Assembly: GCA_002104985.1 (NCBI GenBank)
Contig: MCGO01000323.1
Span: forward strand, 1-33,217
Length of the DNA stretch: 33,217 nucleotides
Origin: Rhizoclosmatium globosum
Taxonomy: Eukaryota; Chytridiomycota; Chytridiomycetes; Chytridiales; Chytriomycetaceae
Reading direction: 5' to 3'
Below the pieces are notes generated by a model, which saw only the letters and a program-made list of their open reading frames with translations, was not told the origin of the DNA and searched no databases. Both the position numbers and the translations under genes were made by a program. Positions 8,586 to 18,640 of the stretch are shown one piece after another (position 1 is the stretch's first letter; every line of letters starts with the position of its first letter).

Positions 8586-11429
8586 ATGGACGTTGGGGTG
8601 TCCACAACCAAAGACTTAATCGACGATTCAGAGGAGTCTCCGAATATCGGTAGTCTCGAAATAGGCTCGGAAACTTATCAAGATGTACGCGAATCTACAC
8701 CAAGTGACGATGAAGACGACGACGATGACTCTCCCTCAGATGAGATCCACCTCGTAAATCGGGCGGAGACACCTCGCACTACAGCTAAAAAACGCGCTTC
8801 AAAGCTCAAGAACAAGAAAGTTACTATTAATACTACGTGTTGCAAGTATGATATTGTCCGGAAGTGTAGTGTGATGAAAGGTTTGCGCGTTGTGGATGAT
8901 ACTGAACCTTGGACGCTCTTTTGGATTGACACGGGGGTCTCTGTTCAACGTGTACTTGAAATGTGAGCTCATTTTGTGTTGCTTCGACGATGGCGCTGAA
9001 GACACATAAAAAAATGAAGGCAGCCATACCAGAAAATCAATCATTTCCCAGGAATGCAAGAAATCTGTCGCAAAAATAACCTTGCTCGAAACCTTGGACG
9101 TCTATCGCGCCTCTTACCTAAAGAATACAACTTCTTCCCAAAGACTTTTGTCCTCCCCTACGACTGGGAAGACCTCCGAGCCGCCATGAAAGCCAAAAAG
9201 AATCAAACTTACATTGCGAAACCGGACCACGGGTGTCAAGGCAAAGGAATCTTTTTGTTCCGTTCTTTGAAGGCGATCAATCCGCATAAAGAGTCGAAAC
9301 TGATTGTGCAAATGTATTTGAATAAGCCGTGCTTGATTGATCAGTTCAAGTTTGATTTGAGAGTGTGAGTGCATTTTATCCCTCTTCTACTCTTGGAAAG
9401 ACATTCAACTCATTTTGAAATTGACTCGGTTAGGTATGTACTGGTAACCTCCGTAAACCCACTCCGTATATTCATCCACCGCGACGGGCTGGCCCGCTTC
9501 GCAACCGAGAAATACGTTGACCCGACACACGGCCACGAATCCAACCTCAACGACGTGTGCATGCACCTGACAAACTACGCCATCAACAAACACAGCTCGA
9601 ATTTCGATTACACCGAGTCAGACGATAAAGGCAGTAAACGAACAATCGAGTCTGTGTTTAACAGGTTATTGAGTCGGGGCAGTATAAAAGACCCGGAGGA
9701 GTTGTGGAAAAAGATTAATGATGCGATTGTTAAGACTTGTATTACGGTTCAGCCGCAGCTTGCTATGATATTGAAGGCGTGTTTCCCTGCGGAGAATCGG
9801 GCTTCGTCTCCGTCTGTTGAGTCGATTCCTGCTGGTCGCAGGTTTAAAGAATACACGGGGTCACAGTGCTTTGAGTTGCTTGGGTTTGATATATTCTTGG
9901 ACAAGAAGTTGAAGCCGTGGGTGTTGGAAGTGAATCATAGCCCGAGTTTTACTTGTGACAGTCCATTGGATCTTGAGGTGAAGCAGAATGTGATTGGAGA
10001 TACGCTTGGGCTGTTGAATTTGAGTGCAATGACGAAGAAGAAGTTTGAGAAAGTTGAGAAGGAGAAGATTAAGTCGAGGCTTTTTGGAGGTGTTGTTGGA
10101 GGTGGGTTGGGAACTAAAAAGGGAGTATTAGGATCAAGCGGAGATACGCATTCCAAGCAAAGTAGCAGTACTGCAAGTTTAAGTGCTGGAAAACCCCGAG
10201 TCTCTTCGACAACCTTGAAATCATCAACTTTCATGAATCCAATAACAAGCTCGAAACCCATCAATACGCAGCCAACGCCACCTGTAGCCCCAACAAGAAC
10301 TCCAGAGGACCTGATTGAAGAATATCATTCAACTTACTCCCCCGCATTCCTGGAATCCCTCACAAAATACGAAGACTCCCACATTGGCTCCTTCCGCCGC
10401 GTCTTCCCACCTCCAGACTCAAACACCCCTCAACTCGTAAAATACCTAAAATGCCTCGAAGCAGCCAAAAAACTCAGCCCAGACACAGCCGCCACAAAAG
10501 GCCGTCAAGAGCTCCTCCGAAAGCAAGCCGAAGACAAAGAAAAAGAAATCCAGAAAATGGAGAAATGGAAGGCGGCTGTGAATGAGAAGGGGGTTGTGAG
10601 AGATGGGTCTGGGGTTGTGAGGAAAGTCACGTCCAAGTTTATGACGTGGCGGTCTAAGCATCAGTTGGCGTTTGATGCGAGTGGGAGGGTTAAAAGGGGT
10701 GAAGAGACAAGGGATAGGTATCCAGAGGCTGAGGAGAATTTGGATGGTATGCCTGCTTTTGATGAACAAGTGCCTTTTGAGCTTCGAGGGAGTACTTTAC
10801 TGCAGCAAAGTATGTCGACGTTGGACACGTATTCTGGGACGTCTTCAAGGGCGAGTAGTACGGCGTTTGATAACCTCGGTCCAGAGAACGGTGTATTGTC
10901 TCATGAAAACGTTGACCTGGTGAATACTTGGCTACAAGAGGAACCGAAACCGAATCGAAGACCACAACCAGGACTTCCGAAACATTTGTACAAGCATTTG
11001 CCGATGACGAGTCGCGAAGCTTCTGTGCATCGAAATGGGAGTGGGGAAACGTTGGCGTCCACTTCACATACGAATTCGGTGTTCAATCAGAGTATAACTA
11101 CTGCTTCGGATGTGTTTCCTGTGAGGCCTTTACCTGCTCAAAGAGCGCGAAGTGCCAGTCGTCGTACCATAAATTTACTCGCGACAGTTGGTCAGTCGTC
11201 AATATCACTTCGAAATGAGTCTCCGCCAATTGAACAGCTGGCTAAAGCAATTGGGTTTCGACGACAGAGCATCAAAGGGCGAGAAATGCCAGGTGTGAAG
11301 CAACAAGCTCCAGCTAGAAATGGAATGGAATCACTTACGGGTATAGTTGGTCGCAAATTCATATCCACAACAGATCAGTCAGGTATTCGAATGGACCTCC
11401 CGGGGTATACCAATCTTGCCAGAAAGTAA
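8586..11429 (+). CDS. TTLL6: Tubulin polyglutamylase, TTLL6/13-like
   Basis: Exons 8586-8962, 9020-9364 and 9434-11429 give 905 residues. The enzyme would add glutamate chains to tubulin tails of axonemal microtubules, using ATP. After an acidic, low-complexity N-terminus comes a TTLL core close to animal TTLL6/13: CKYDIVRKC, WTLFWIDTGVSVQRVLEM, then across intron 1 QPYQKINHFPGMQEICRK, PDHGCQGKGIF (ATP-grasp), FKFDLRV joined across intron 2 to YVLVTSVNPLRIF, DVCMHLTNYAINKHSSNF, and LEVNHSPSF, which carries Mg/ATP ligands. A basic stretch after the core (KKKFEKVEKEKIKSR) fits the microtubule-binding domain of autonomous polyglutamylases. The last ~450 residues are low-complexity with one charged helix. 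The core splice junctions restore the family sequence exactly. Together with B9D2 it argues for a flagellated organism. Confidence 0.92.
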
Positions 11430-11451
11430 TAATCATAGATTGGTTTCTTGA

Positions 11452-11457
11452 AATAAA
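11452..11457 (+). terminator. AATAAA poly(A) signal of the TTLL gene
   Basis: Canonical signal 22 bases after the TTLL stop and 7 bases before the end of the convergent MNN1-type gene, so the two 3' UTRs overlap. Confidence 0.5.
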
Positions 11458-11464
11458 AAGCGCA

Positions 11465-13160
11465 TCACACAAACAACATCTTCGCAACAAACTTTTTCCA
11501 TCTTAACTCCCTCTCCATCATAAAAGACTGGATATATCGTTCCCCCAACCGCTTTTCGTCTGCATTCAACTCCCTTATATTAGTCTTCGTATCTTGCACG
11601 CTCAAGCAATGCGGTGCACCTTGGTACTCAATAAACCACTTCAACTCATCCCTCTCCGAATCAAACGCCAAATACTCAAATTGAACCATCCGCCTCGTTT
11701 TCGCTTCCTTCACTTCCCACATACCTCCATTCCACCAAACCGGGTTCAAAAACTCGTCAACATGGAACAAGTTTCCACAAACTGTATCATCACTCGTTTT
11801 CACACCGAGAGCTCCGGCGTATGTGGGAGAAAACCTGTACGGCACGCGTAAGAGTTCCCACGAGATCCAGAACGTTTCTTTGTCGCCGTACATGTGTTTG
11901 TACGTTTCACTGCGGTATGTGAAGCTGTTGAACGCGCAGGAGAGGAGGAGGGAGTGGAGTGCTCCGATACGGGATTTGTCGATTATAACGACACCGGATT
12001 CTTGTTCATGGTATGAGAGACTGTTTGTGTATCTGAGGGTTGAGCCGTATCTTGTTGGTTGTGGGTTTATGAATTTGAACCAGGATGCGTAGTCTGGCAT
12101 TGAGCGTTGGATGCTCCTGTCATGGTAGAATAACAGGCCGTATTTGTCAAATATTTTTGAAGAGGACGTGATGTTTTCTGGAGGTTGGAAAAATCTGACG
12201 TCTGGGTTGTGGTGAGTATTCGTTGTGAGGTAGATGAGGATTACCTGCATCCATCAGAATCACCGTCCTAAAAGAAGATGCCAGTATAGCGTAAGGTTTC
12301 GTGGACCAGCCTTCAGAAACATGAATTTCTTGCGGAAAGTGTTCCAACAGATTCACGGGCTTCACATTCGGCATTTTCGTCAATGCTTCAACCATATCTG
12401 CCGTCAAATCTCTTTCTCCACAGTAATGAACTTCAATGGGTAATTTCGATTTCAGAATTTTGTGAAGTGTATAGATTGAATGAATGGCATCTGGAAACTG
12501 TTTTCGACCCACACTCATTACAATCCCAGTTTCATCCGATTTTTCGATATCTTCCTGAAAGCGAATGATTTTGTTGGTTGATTTGTATCTATGGCTTAGC
12601 CAAGGATATAAATGACGCGTCAAGTCTTCGACAATCACAAGAAGTTGTCCTTTGAGTGGTTCCATTTCGTGTTTAGAAGATGACAACTCCGACAAAACCT
12701 CGGGTTTATCATATAGTAATGTACTAGCAATCCACAGACTCCGAGCCGCCCGTTTGAGATCCATAAGAGTATGTTCAGAATCAAACGTCAGCTTCAATCC
12801 ATATGAATGCACTCGACTCCACACGCGTCTCACGTCAAATTTCTTTGAGTGAGTAATAGATCCACCAAAGACAGTCGGATCATTATCAGGTTTTCCCAAT
12901 TCGTCATTGAGAAAGTCCAATATTCGCGTTTGGTCTGAGTCGATTTGATCCTCCAACGAAGTGGGTATTATGTATACAAGCTCTTCTTCTTGCGAGGCGT
13001 TTTTAGGTGCCCATGGTGGATTTGGGTCGAGGAGGAAGTCTGTTATTAAGTCATCCTGCTCCATGATCTTTTCACGCTGAAATATGGCCCATATCGTTAA
13101 GCACCCTATTAAGATGCATAGAAGTGGAAGCGCTCTGAGATATCGTCGAGTTAATTTCAT
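11465..13160 (-). CDS. MNN1: Mnn1-family alpha-1,3-mannosyltransferase
   Basis: Two exons, 13160-12245 and 12201-11465, separated by a 43-nt intron; 550 residues. A Golgi type II membrane protein expected to transfer mannose from GDP-mannose to protein glycans of the wall. The N-terminus has a short basic tail and one membrane helix (LPLLCILIGCLTIWAIF), then a lumenal stem. The catalytic part shows MSVGRKQFPDAIHSIYTLH, LPIEVHYCGERDL and, restored exactly at the splice junction, ILMDADVRFFQPPE, the DXD-type metal/nucleotide-sugar motif. Later motifs are GVVIIDKSRIGALHSLLL, YGDKETFWISWELL and YQGAPHCLS. An ATG at 13208 would add 16 residues; 13160 is preferred because it puts the membrane helix close to the N-terminus. 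It converges with TTLL and lies tightly behind the secreted-protein gene. Confidence 0.88.
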
Positions 13161-13242
13161 GGCTGCAGTTAAGACTTTGAAAGTTGTGTCTGACAGTTTA
13201 TTGCCCATGACATTTTTCGTAAGTACGCGCCAGAATAACAAT

Positions 13243-13854
13243 CTACAGGCTCTTCATGAAGCCCAAATACTGTCCTAGGCAACCGATCGCAGTTACCTCT
13301 TCGTTACGAATAACAGCTAATTCAAACATAGCCTTGACCCCAATCAATTCCACCAAAGCAACCCAATCCACCAAGGGATCAAGCGTGCAAATATCAACAC
13401 CATCGATCGGTTTCAAGTAACAGGATGGGTGAGAATTGAATGCGAAAGCCGAGATGGCATCGCATGTTGAGGATTCATTGGAAAGAAGTGGAATCAAAGA
13501 TTGTTGGAGGCACGAGCGTACACTGGAAAGCCACAACTGGCCCTTTTCAGAGAACTTGTGTTTGTTGGTAATGAAAGCATCGCATTTGGGTCTTCCAACT
13601 GTTGTACAGATCAACTAGTAAGTAGGTGAGAGCATCAAACAAGCCCATGGATGACACGTACAATCCAATGCATATCCCGTAGATCCACAAGGGTGTGATG
13701 CTTCTAGACAGTTGGTATAGAATTCGCAGTTGGATGCGTCTGGTGTCTGGCAGTAGCTCAAGGCAGCAATCTCTGGGTTAAAAGCCACCACGTTCGTCAC
13801 AAGTAAACTAAAGAGTGCGATCATGGCGGTAAGAAAGTTGTGGTATGAGGTCAT
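13243..13854 (-). CDS. Small secreted Cys-rich protein, stanniocalcin-like pattern
   Basis: Exons 13854-13662 and 13598-13243 join in phase 1 (donor GTACGT, acceptor CAACAG) to give 182 residues. An N-terminal signal peptide (MTSYHNFLTAMIALFSLLV) precedes about ten cysteines. The pattern CEFYTNCLE, HPCGSTGYALDFG, KCDAF, GQLWLSSVRSCLQQSLIPL, STCDAISAFAFNSHPSCYL resembles the core of stanniocalcin-type secreted glycoproteins known from animals and some unicellular eukaryotes. That similarity is from memory of the pattern, not from a search. One glycosylation sequon (NES) is visible. The splice junction creates GYALDFGRPKC, which continues the pattern. It shares a 246-bp divergent promoter region with the first GPI-protein gene. 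Function unknown; stanniocalcin family membership is an inference. Confidence 0.62.
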
Positions 13855-14100
13855 TTCACTTTCGAAGTAGGTGAGTGGGTTATTGAGACAATTAAATAAG
13901 AAATTGATTCCGCTTGTTTCATTCTTGGCACTACTATCAAGAATAGCAATTTGTTTGATATGACACTCAGATAGATCCAGTTTGAACCCGCCCAAGGGGC
14001 AAAAGAAGGTTCTCTGTTTCTTCTTCGATTCTTGTTGAATCCAAAACCCACCCTTACCTGACCCTTACCTTCCCTTTTACCCACATCCACACCCAATCCA

Positions 14101-14925
14101 ATGACGGCCTCTTTACCGCACTATCGATCGGTACTCCACGTGCTCGTCCTCGTTCTTGCCGCAGCCACATCCGTGTTTTCGCAGGCAAACAACGGCGGCA
14201 ACGGCAACGCAGTCACAACAGTTGGCGCCGCGGCCACAGCGACCGGCGCCGGAACAACTGGAACAACGGCGACAAACGCTACGAAGCCGTGCGTTCCAAA
14301 CGCAAACGTTCAACCAGGCGCAATCTTTCTTCTTTCGCCAAGTCCAAATAACATTCAAACATCGGCCGGCGTCGTGGGTGGAACTGTGAACATTACCTGG
14401 TCTTATGATGTAAGTACTTGTACTTACTGCTGCCATACGAGTAGTGGTAGTTGGACCCGCATTTAGAATCAATCAACTAAAAGAGACACATGACACACAC
14501 AGAAAGGAACAGTCATTCCTTCAACAATCAACATTTATTATGCCAAAATAGCTCAAACAAACGCTCTCGTTGCCGCTCCTGGTGTCACACCAAAGACCTA
14601 CTACAGCAACCAACCAATCGCCGCAAACCTTCCTGGCAGCACCACTTCGTACATCTGGACTGTATCTGGAATCGTGCCTGGTCTATACCAATTGAGAATC
14701 GTGGGAGACGGTCTCGATCCTCAGTATTACATGGAAACACACCCTGGTCAAACACAATGTTATAAACAGGGTCAAGCTTTCCCAGTCACGAGTTATCAAC
14801 CTTTTGTGATTGCTGATAATTCTCAGTTGGCCTCTTATCCAGATAGTTGGGGACCCTTGAGTTTTGGAACTAGGACTGTGTCTGTCGGTGTTGCTCTGCT
14901 GGCTGGAGCTTTGTTGTTGATCTAA
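14101..14925 (+). CDS. GPI-anchored cell-surface protein, copy 1
   Basis: Exons 14101-14409 and 14503-14925 give 243 residues. A signal peptide (VLVLVLAAATSVFSQ) leads to a Gly/Ala/Thr/Asn-rich spacer, then a domain of about 150 residues with GAIFLLSPSPNNIQTSAGVVGG, VNITWSYD, YIWTVSGIVPGLYQLRIVGD and DGLDPQYY. The C-terminus is a hydrophobic tail (VSVGVALLAGALLLI) with no cytoplasmic residues, typical of a GPI attachment signal. The early beta-rich part, with its gG-x-x-NITW motif, recalls the Kre9/Knh1-like Ser/Thr-rich GPI-protein family of fungal walls, but I cannot confirm it. Several N-X-S/T sites are present. A tandem paralogue follows with the intron at the same codon. Confidence 0.8.
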
Positions 14926-15161
14926 ACAGGCATTGGTGAAAAGACTCTGTTGTTTCTACTGTTGACATTAATTGTTGTTTTTTGCATTGCCGCCTTATGT
15001 ATTTGTGTATGGTCTCGTATTCCTTTGTGCCTTATCGTTTGTGAATCAATCGTAAAATAAGAACTGGCTAATTGATTGATATCTCATCATCTGTCACGTC
15101 GAACTTCCATATTTGTTGGATTCCAACCCTTTTGCTTTTGATTGAAGAACAACAAATCAAC

Positions 15162-16042
15162 ATGAGTCCTCCTGTCACTGCCACATTCATAGCAATGATA
15201 GCATTCTCGGCATTAAGCTTCATAGGGCATACTATGGCTCAGATTAGCCCAGATTCCTCGCTTAACCGTTGGGGTTTCAGCCAGAATGACTTGGTTATGG
15301 GCAGCAAACAACTTGAACCAATGAACCGCCTCGAACTCGATCCTTTCGCATCTGCTGTCCACGACCTTGATCCAACATCAACAATAACAAACTCCGCATC
15401 TGCAACTCCGACCCAAACTGGCTGCATTCAAGACCCAACAATCGTACCTGGTGCCATGTACCTCCTCAGCCCCAACATCAACATAATACAATCCAACATC
15501 GGTGTCGTCGGAGGTTTCCTAAACATAACATGGATGTACGATGTAAGATTAAGATTTCTCTCGGCCATATTCCCGCTCACATATTCAAACACACTTCAAA
15601 CCAACTATAGACATCCGCAAACACAACCACGCCTTCAAAAATATCAATCTACACAGCCCGACTCCCGAAACCCTCCGCTCTCGTCTCAAACCCTGCACCC
15701 ATCACTCCAGAAACATATTACACATCCCCCATCGCGATTGACATTCCCGGCAATAACACGTCATTTCTCTGGAGCCTATCCGGCGTCACACCCGGGTTTT
15801 ATAAGCTGAGGATCGTAGCAGACGGGTTGGATCCAGGTTATTACGCGGCAATTAATCATGGTCTTTCGCAGTGTTTTCGAAAAGGGCAGCCGCTTCCTGC
15901 TATCAGTGGAGACGCGTTTGTTGTAGCTGATGCACCTGTGTTGAGAGTGTTTCGAGATGAGTACGGGCCGTTGAGTGGAACTAGGAAGCGTGGTTCAGTT
16001 GTTATATGTGTTATTCTGATAGGACTTTTTGTTGGTTTGTGA
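15162..16042 (+). CDS. GPI-anchored cell-surface protein, copy 2
   Basis: Exons 15162-15542 and 15611-16042 give 270 residues. It is the tandem paralogue of the preceding gene: signal peptide (FIAMIAFSALSFIGHTMAQ), spacer, then PGAMYLLSPNINIIQSNIGVVGG, NITWMYD, the intron at the same place directly after the Asp codon in phase 0, then PETYYTSPIAIDIPGN, FLWSLSGVTPGFYKLRIVAD, DGLDPGYY, a Cys/Gly/Gln segment and a hydrophobic tail (GSVVICVILIGLFVGL). It is probably attached to the cell surface by a GPI anchor. The spacer differs strongly from copy 1, while the domain is clearly alike, so the duplication is not recent. The start was chosen at ATG 15162 because it precedes the signal peptide; an upstream in-frame codon at 15072 would not. 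Confidence 0.8.
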
Positions 16043-16100
16043 TTAAAAATATATCAAAACTTCGAATATTGGTGTTGACAACAAAGTTCAAAGGAAAAGA

Positions 16101-16262
16101 TTATCTTGGGCATACAGAATAGATAGTGCTCTAAATGAGGAGTCAGTGTTGGATAGATGGTGCTACTTAGGATTACTTGGCTTAGAAATAGGAGGATCGG
16201 AAGGTGCGATGGAAGGGGAAAAGAGAGGGGGCTTGGAAACTGTTTTGAAAGTTGAATGCATA
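16101..16262 (+). pseudogene. Remnant of the 3' end of a duplicated regulator gene
   Basis: This stretch is a decayed copy of 17501-17676, the last part of the Zn2Cys6-like gene downstream. Shared runs include TTATC-TGGGCAT, GGATGGTGCTA-TTAGGATT, CTTGGCTTAGAAATAGG, GGTGCGATGGAAGGGGAAA and GCTTGGAAACTGTTTTG. The copy has lost roughly a dozen bases after the TGGGCAT region, and its frame breaks after GLEIG, so the C-terminal WKLFWKLNA is destroyed. No matching 5' part is visible upstream. Confidence 0.85.
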
Positions 16263-16415
16263 AAAAGGGCTTTTGCAATACTTCAAATCATTCCAATATC
16301 CGGAGTTAGTTCATTTTTTGGAGGTCCATGAAGTTAATATATCCTTAGGAATTCGGGATTTGTGTATTGAGATCAGTTTGTGGCAGTGCATTCAAAAACA
16401 TCATTGAAATATCCA

Positions 16416-17676
16416 ATGTTTGTGACGGCACGACGTCCGTGTGATGAGTGTCGCCGGCAAAAGAAGGGATGCTCAAAGGATGATGGTGGATGTGTTGCCT
16501 GCAAGGTGAAGGGGATGGCTTCATCATTTCACTCCTCGCCAAAAAGAAGAACGGAGACGCATATTCTGGAACGTGTACAAACAGTATGCATTTACACTTT
16601 CTTATTTACCTGAACCATTTCGCTTTGACTTCAATGGATCCAAGGTCAAACCATGCAGCCAAATTTATGATCCGTACCCAATATTCGAGAATGAAGGGGG
16701 GTCGTTTCCTTTAGTTACGAAGCTGGAAGCTGAATTATGGAACTTGATTGGGACGTTAAGATCCTATTATGCTTTGCCGCCAAAGAAAGCGCACGACCTT
16801 CTTGACTACCAAAAAATACCTGCTTATCAGTATATGCTCTCGGTGTACGCTTTGATTCCTGTTGAATTCCGCCTACTCTTTGAAAACCCAATGATCATAA
16901 CGGAACAAGACATAGTTCGCATCAAGGACCAAATCTCGTTGGTTCAAGGTCATTTAGATCAAATCAACTTCAATATCCAGTCAAGTGTTTCAGTGTTCTT
17001 ACGCCCAATTCTCTTCCTTACCGCGCTACCATCCTTCCGACCGATGCACCTGAGTAACCACCATCAATCCATTATTCTTGACTCAATTGCAAAGATTCAC
17101 GAAGCAGCATGGCGATCGACATCATTCCTCCTCTTTTTCGAAGAGATGGAGTTTGGTTCAAGTCGAGAGGACATCCCTGAATCAGAACGAGATTTCTATT
17201 GTGTCCATCAAAGCACTCTTTCATACTTGGAATCGTTTATTCCCCTATGGTTTGTTGCCTGTCGCATGGATTCGCAATGGAAGGCCCTGGCGTCATTGGA
17301 TGAAGGGAATGATAGAGCGTCCTTGGAGCGATTACAGAGAGTATTGCAAATCAAATCTAAATTGGGAACGCATTCTCAACATGCTCCGATCATAAACGCT
17401 ATGCGGGCGATGATTGGAGAAATGGAGGAAATAATCAACGGTCGCAGCCGTGGCCAAGAAGTCATTCATACTGAAAACGAAATAGCCTCAACGGACACTA
17501 TTATCCTGGGCATTCAAAATATAAGCTTATTGGAAGGTGCTCGAGTCGAGGAACCTGTATTGGATGGATGGTGCTATTTAGGATTCCTTGGCTTAGAAAT
17601 AGGTGTGGACCGCAAGGTGCGATGGAAGGGGAAAGGGGAGGAGGCTTGGAAACTGTTTTGGAAGTTGAATGCGTAG
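16416..17676 (+). CDS. Zn2Cys6-like fungal transcription regulator
   Basis: Exons 16416-16505 and 16585-17676 (donor GTGAAG, acceptor AAACAG) give 393 residues. The N-terminus holds a fungal binuclear zinc-cluster motif, RRPCDECRRQKKGCSKDDGG then CVACK: five of the six expected cysteines in C-X2-C-X6-C-X6-C-X2-C spacing. The sixth does not appear at its usual distance; with this splice the next Cys is about 25 residues on (VKPCSQ). The rest is mostly helical without a named domain, as is common for middle regions of such regulators. Motifs at the C-terminus (WCYLGFLGLEIG) are duplicated upstream as a remnant. Convergent with an F-box gene 15 bases away. The exon 1 junction is the least certain part; a different intron could supply the missing Cys. 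Confidence 0.65.
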
Positions 17677-17691
17677 GAGATACACGTGGCA

Positions 17692-18513
17692 TCAACCAAC
17701 GCGTTTATTCCATTCTCTGATGTTATCAATAAAACCAATTTCTGCGAGGAGTTCTCTCTCGTTTGGCAACTTTCCCACGTCGACAACACGGAATTTGACG
17801 GTAGTTATCCGGGATATATGAAGTATTTGAATCATGGCTCGCCTGCCATGTTCATCCAAAGCTTCAAACATTACAGTTCGCAAAGCTGGCATAAGAAGAA
17901 AAGATGATGCTGGACATGCCATTCCCTTGATGTACGGAATAGCAAGTGTAGTCAAACTTTGCAAGTGTTCAAGAGTTCCATAAAGACTCAAAGGCAGGTT
18001 TGTTATTCTCCGTGGATTTAATAGGACTAATGACTGCTCCAGTTGATTCAAAGAGTCGTCTCGTTGCAACTTGCTGTCGATAGTGTTCCATACCAAACTC
18101 TCCGCTTGCTTCCCAAGCTGAGCCATTTGTAATATGATATCATCTCTCAATCCATCCGGCAATCTAATGCTTATTCTTCGAGGAAGGTACGGCAGGATGT
18201 CAATTATGGTTGAACCATCGATATACTCCAACTGCGCAAGGCAGTTGTACCGAGTAAGAATGAAAGAAAGGGCAGATAAAGCCTCAAATAGCTCCGTTTG
18301 TTTGTTTGGGGGAACTGCAGGAAAGCGATAGAAGAACGACAGTGTTGGCCAGAGTGTCCCCAGTGTTTTGTTCAAAAGAGTTCCAACGCAGAACAGAGAA
18401 TTGGCGATGAAGTTAAGTTTTGGTAGTGCGCGAGAGAAGCGAAGGAGGGAGGCTGCATCGAGGTATGGGATAACTTGATCCAGCAGCTCCTGTGGCAATA
18501 CTTCGATTGTCAT
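17692..18513 (-). CDS. F-box-like protein, copy A
   Basis: A single-exon gene of 273 residues. The N-terminus (VLPQELLDQVIPYLDAASLLRFSRALPKLN) has the LPxELLxxIxxYL...LLxF form of an F-box, which binds Skp1 in SCF ubiquitin ligases. The rest is leucine-rich (LQSLTTLAIPYI, LLMPALRTVMFEAL) and may form degenerate repeats that choose a substrate. It is paralogous to the F-box gene at 22193-23080: both share ALPQELLD, VxxLTRYNC and a similar length. It is divergent from the next F-box gene, with 127 bases between the start codons. Target unknown. Confidence 0.72.
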   Translation of the reverse strand: MTIEVLPQELLDQVIPYLDAASLLRFSRALPKLNFIANSLFCVGTLLNKTLGTLWPTLSFFYRFPAVPPNKQTELFEALSALSFILTRYNCLAQLEYIDGSTIIDILPYLPRRISIRLPDGLRDDIILQMAQLGKQAESLVWNTIDSKLQRDDSLNQLEQSLVLLNPRRITNLPLSLYGTLEHLQSLTTLAIPYIKGMACPASSFLLMPALRTVMFEALDEHGRRAMIQILHISRITTVKFRVVDVGKLPNERELLAEIGFIDNIREWNKRVG

Positions 18514-18640
18514 TATCCCTTCTTAAATCACAATAATTCCGAATATAGAAGTTATTTTATTGACATGAAACCAAACGGGGTCCATAAACGTCTCCTGAAA
18601 CAACTTTGGTTTTAGATTCCGAAACCCAACACGGCTCCCA

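Noticed and set aside
8144..8611. A 155-residue open frame on the - strand over the end of ORC6
   Set aside because: It runs antisense to the Asp-rich and Ala-rich ORC6 C-terminus, its Cys/Leu/His runs are the complement of those repeats, and it has no motif.
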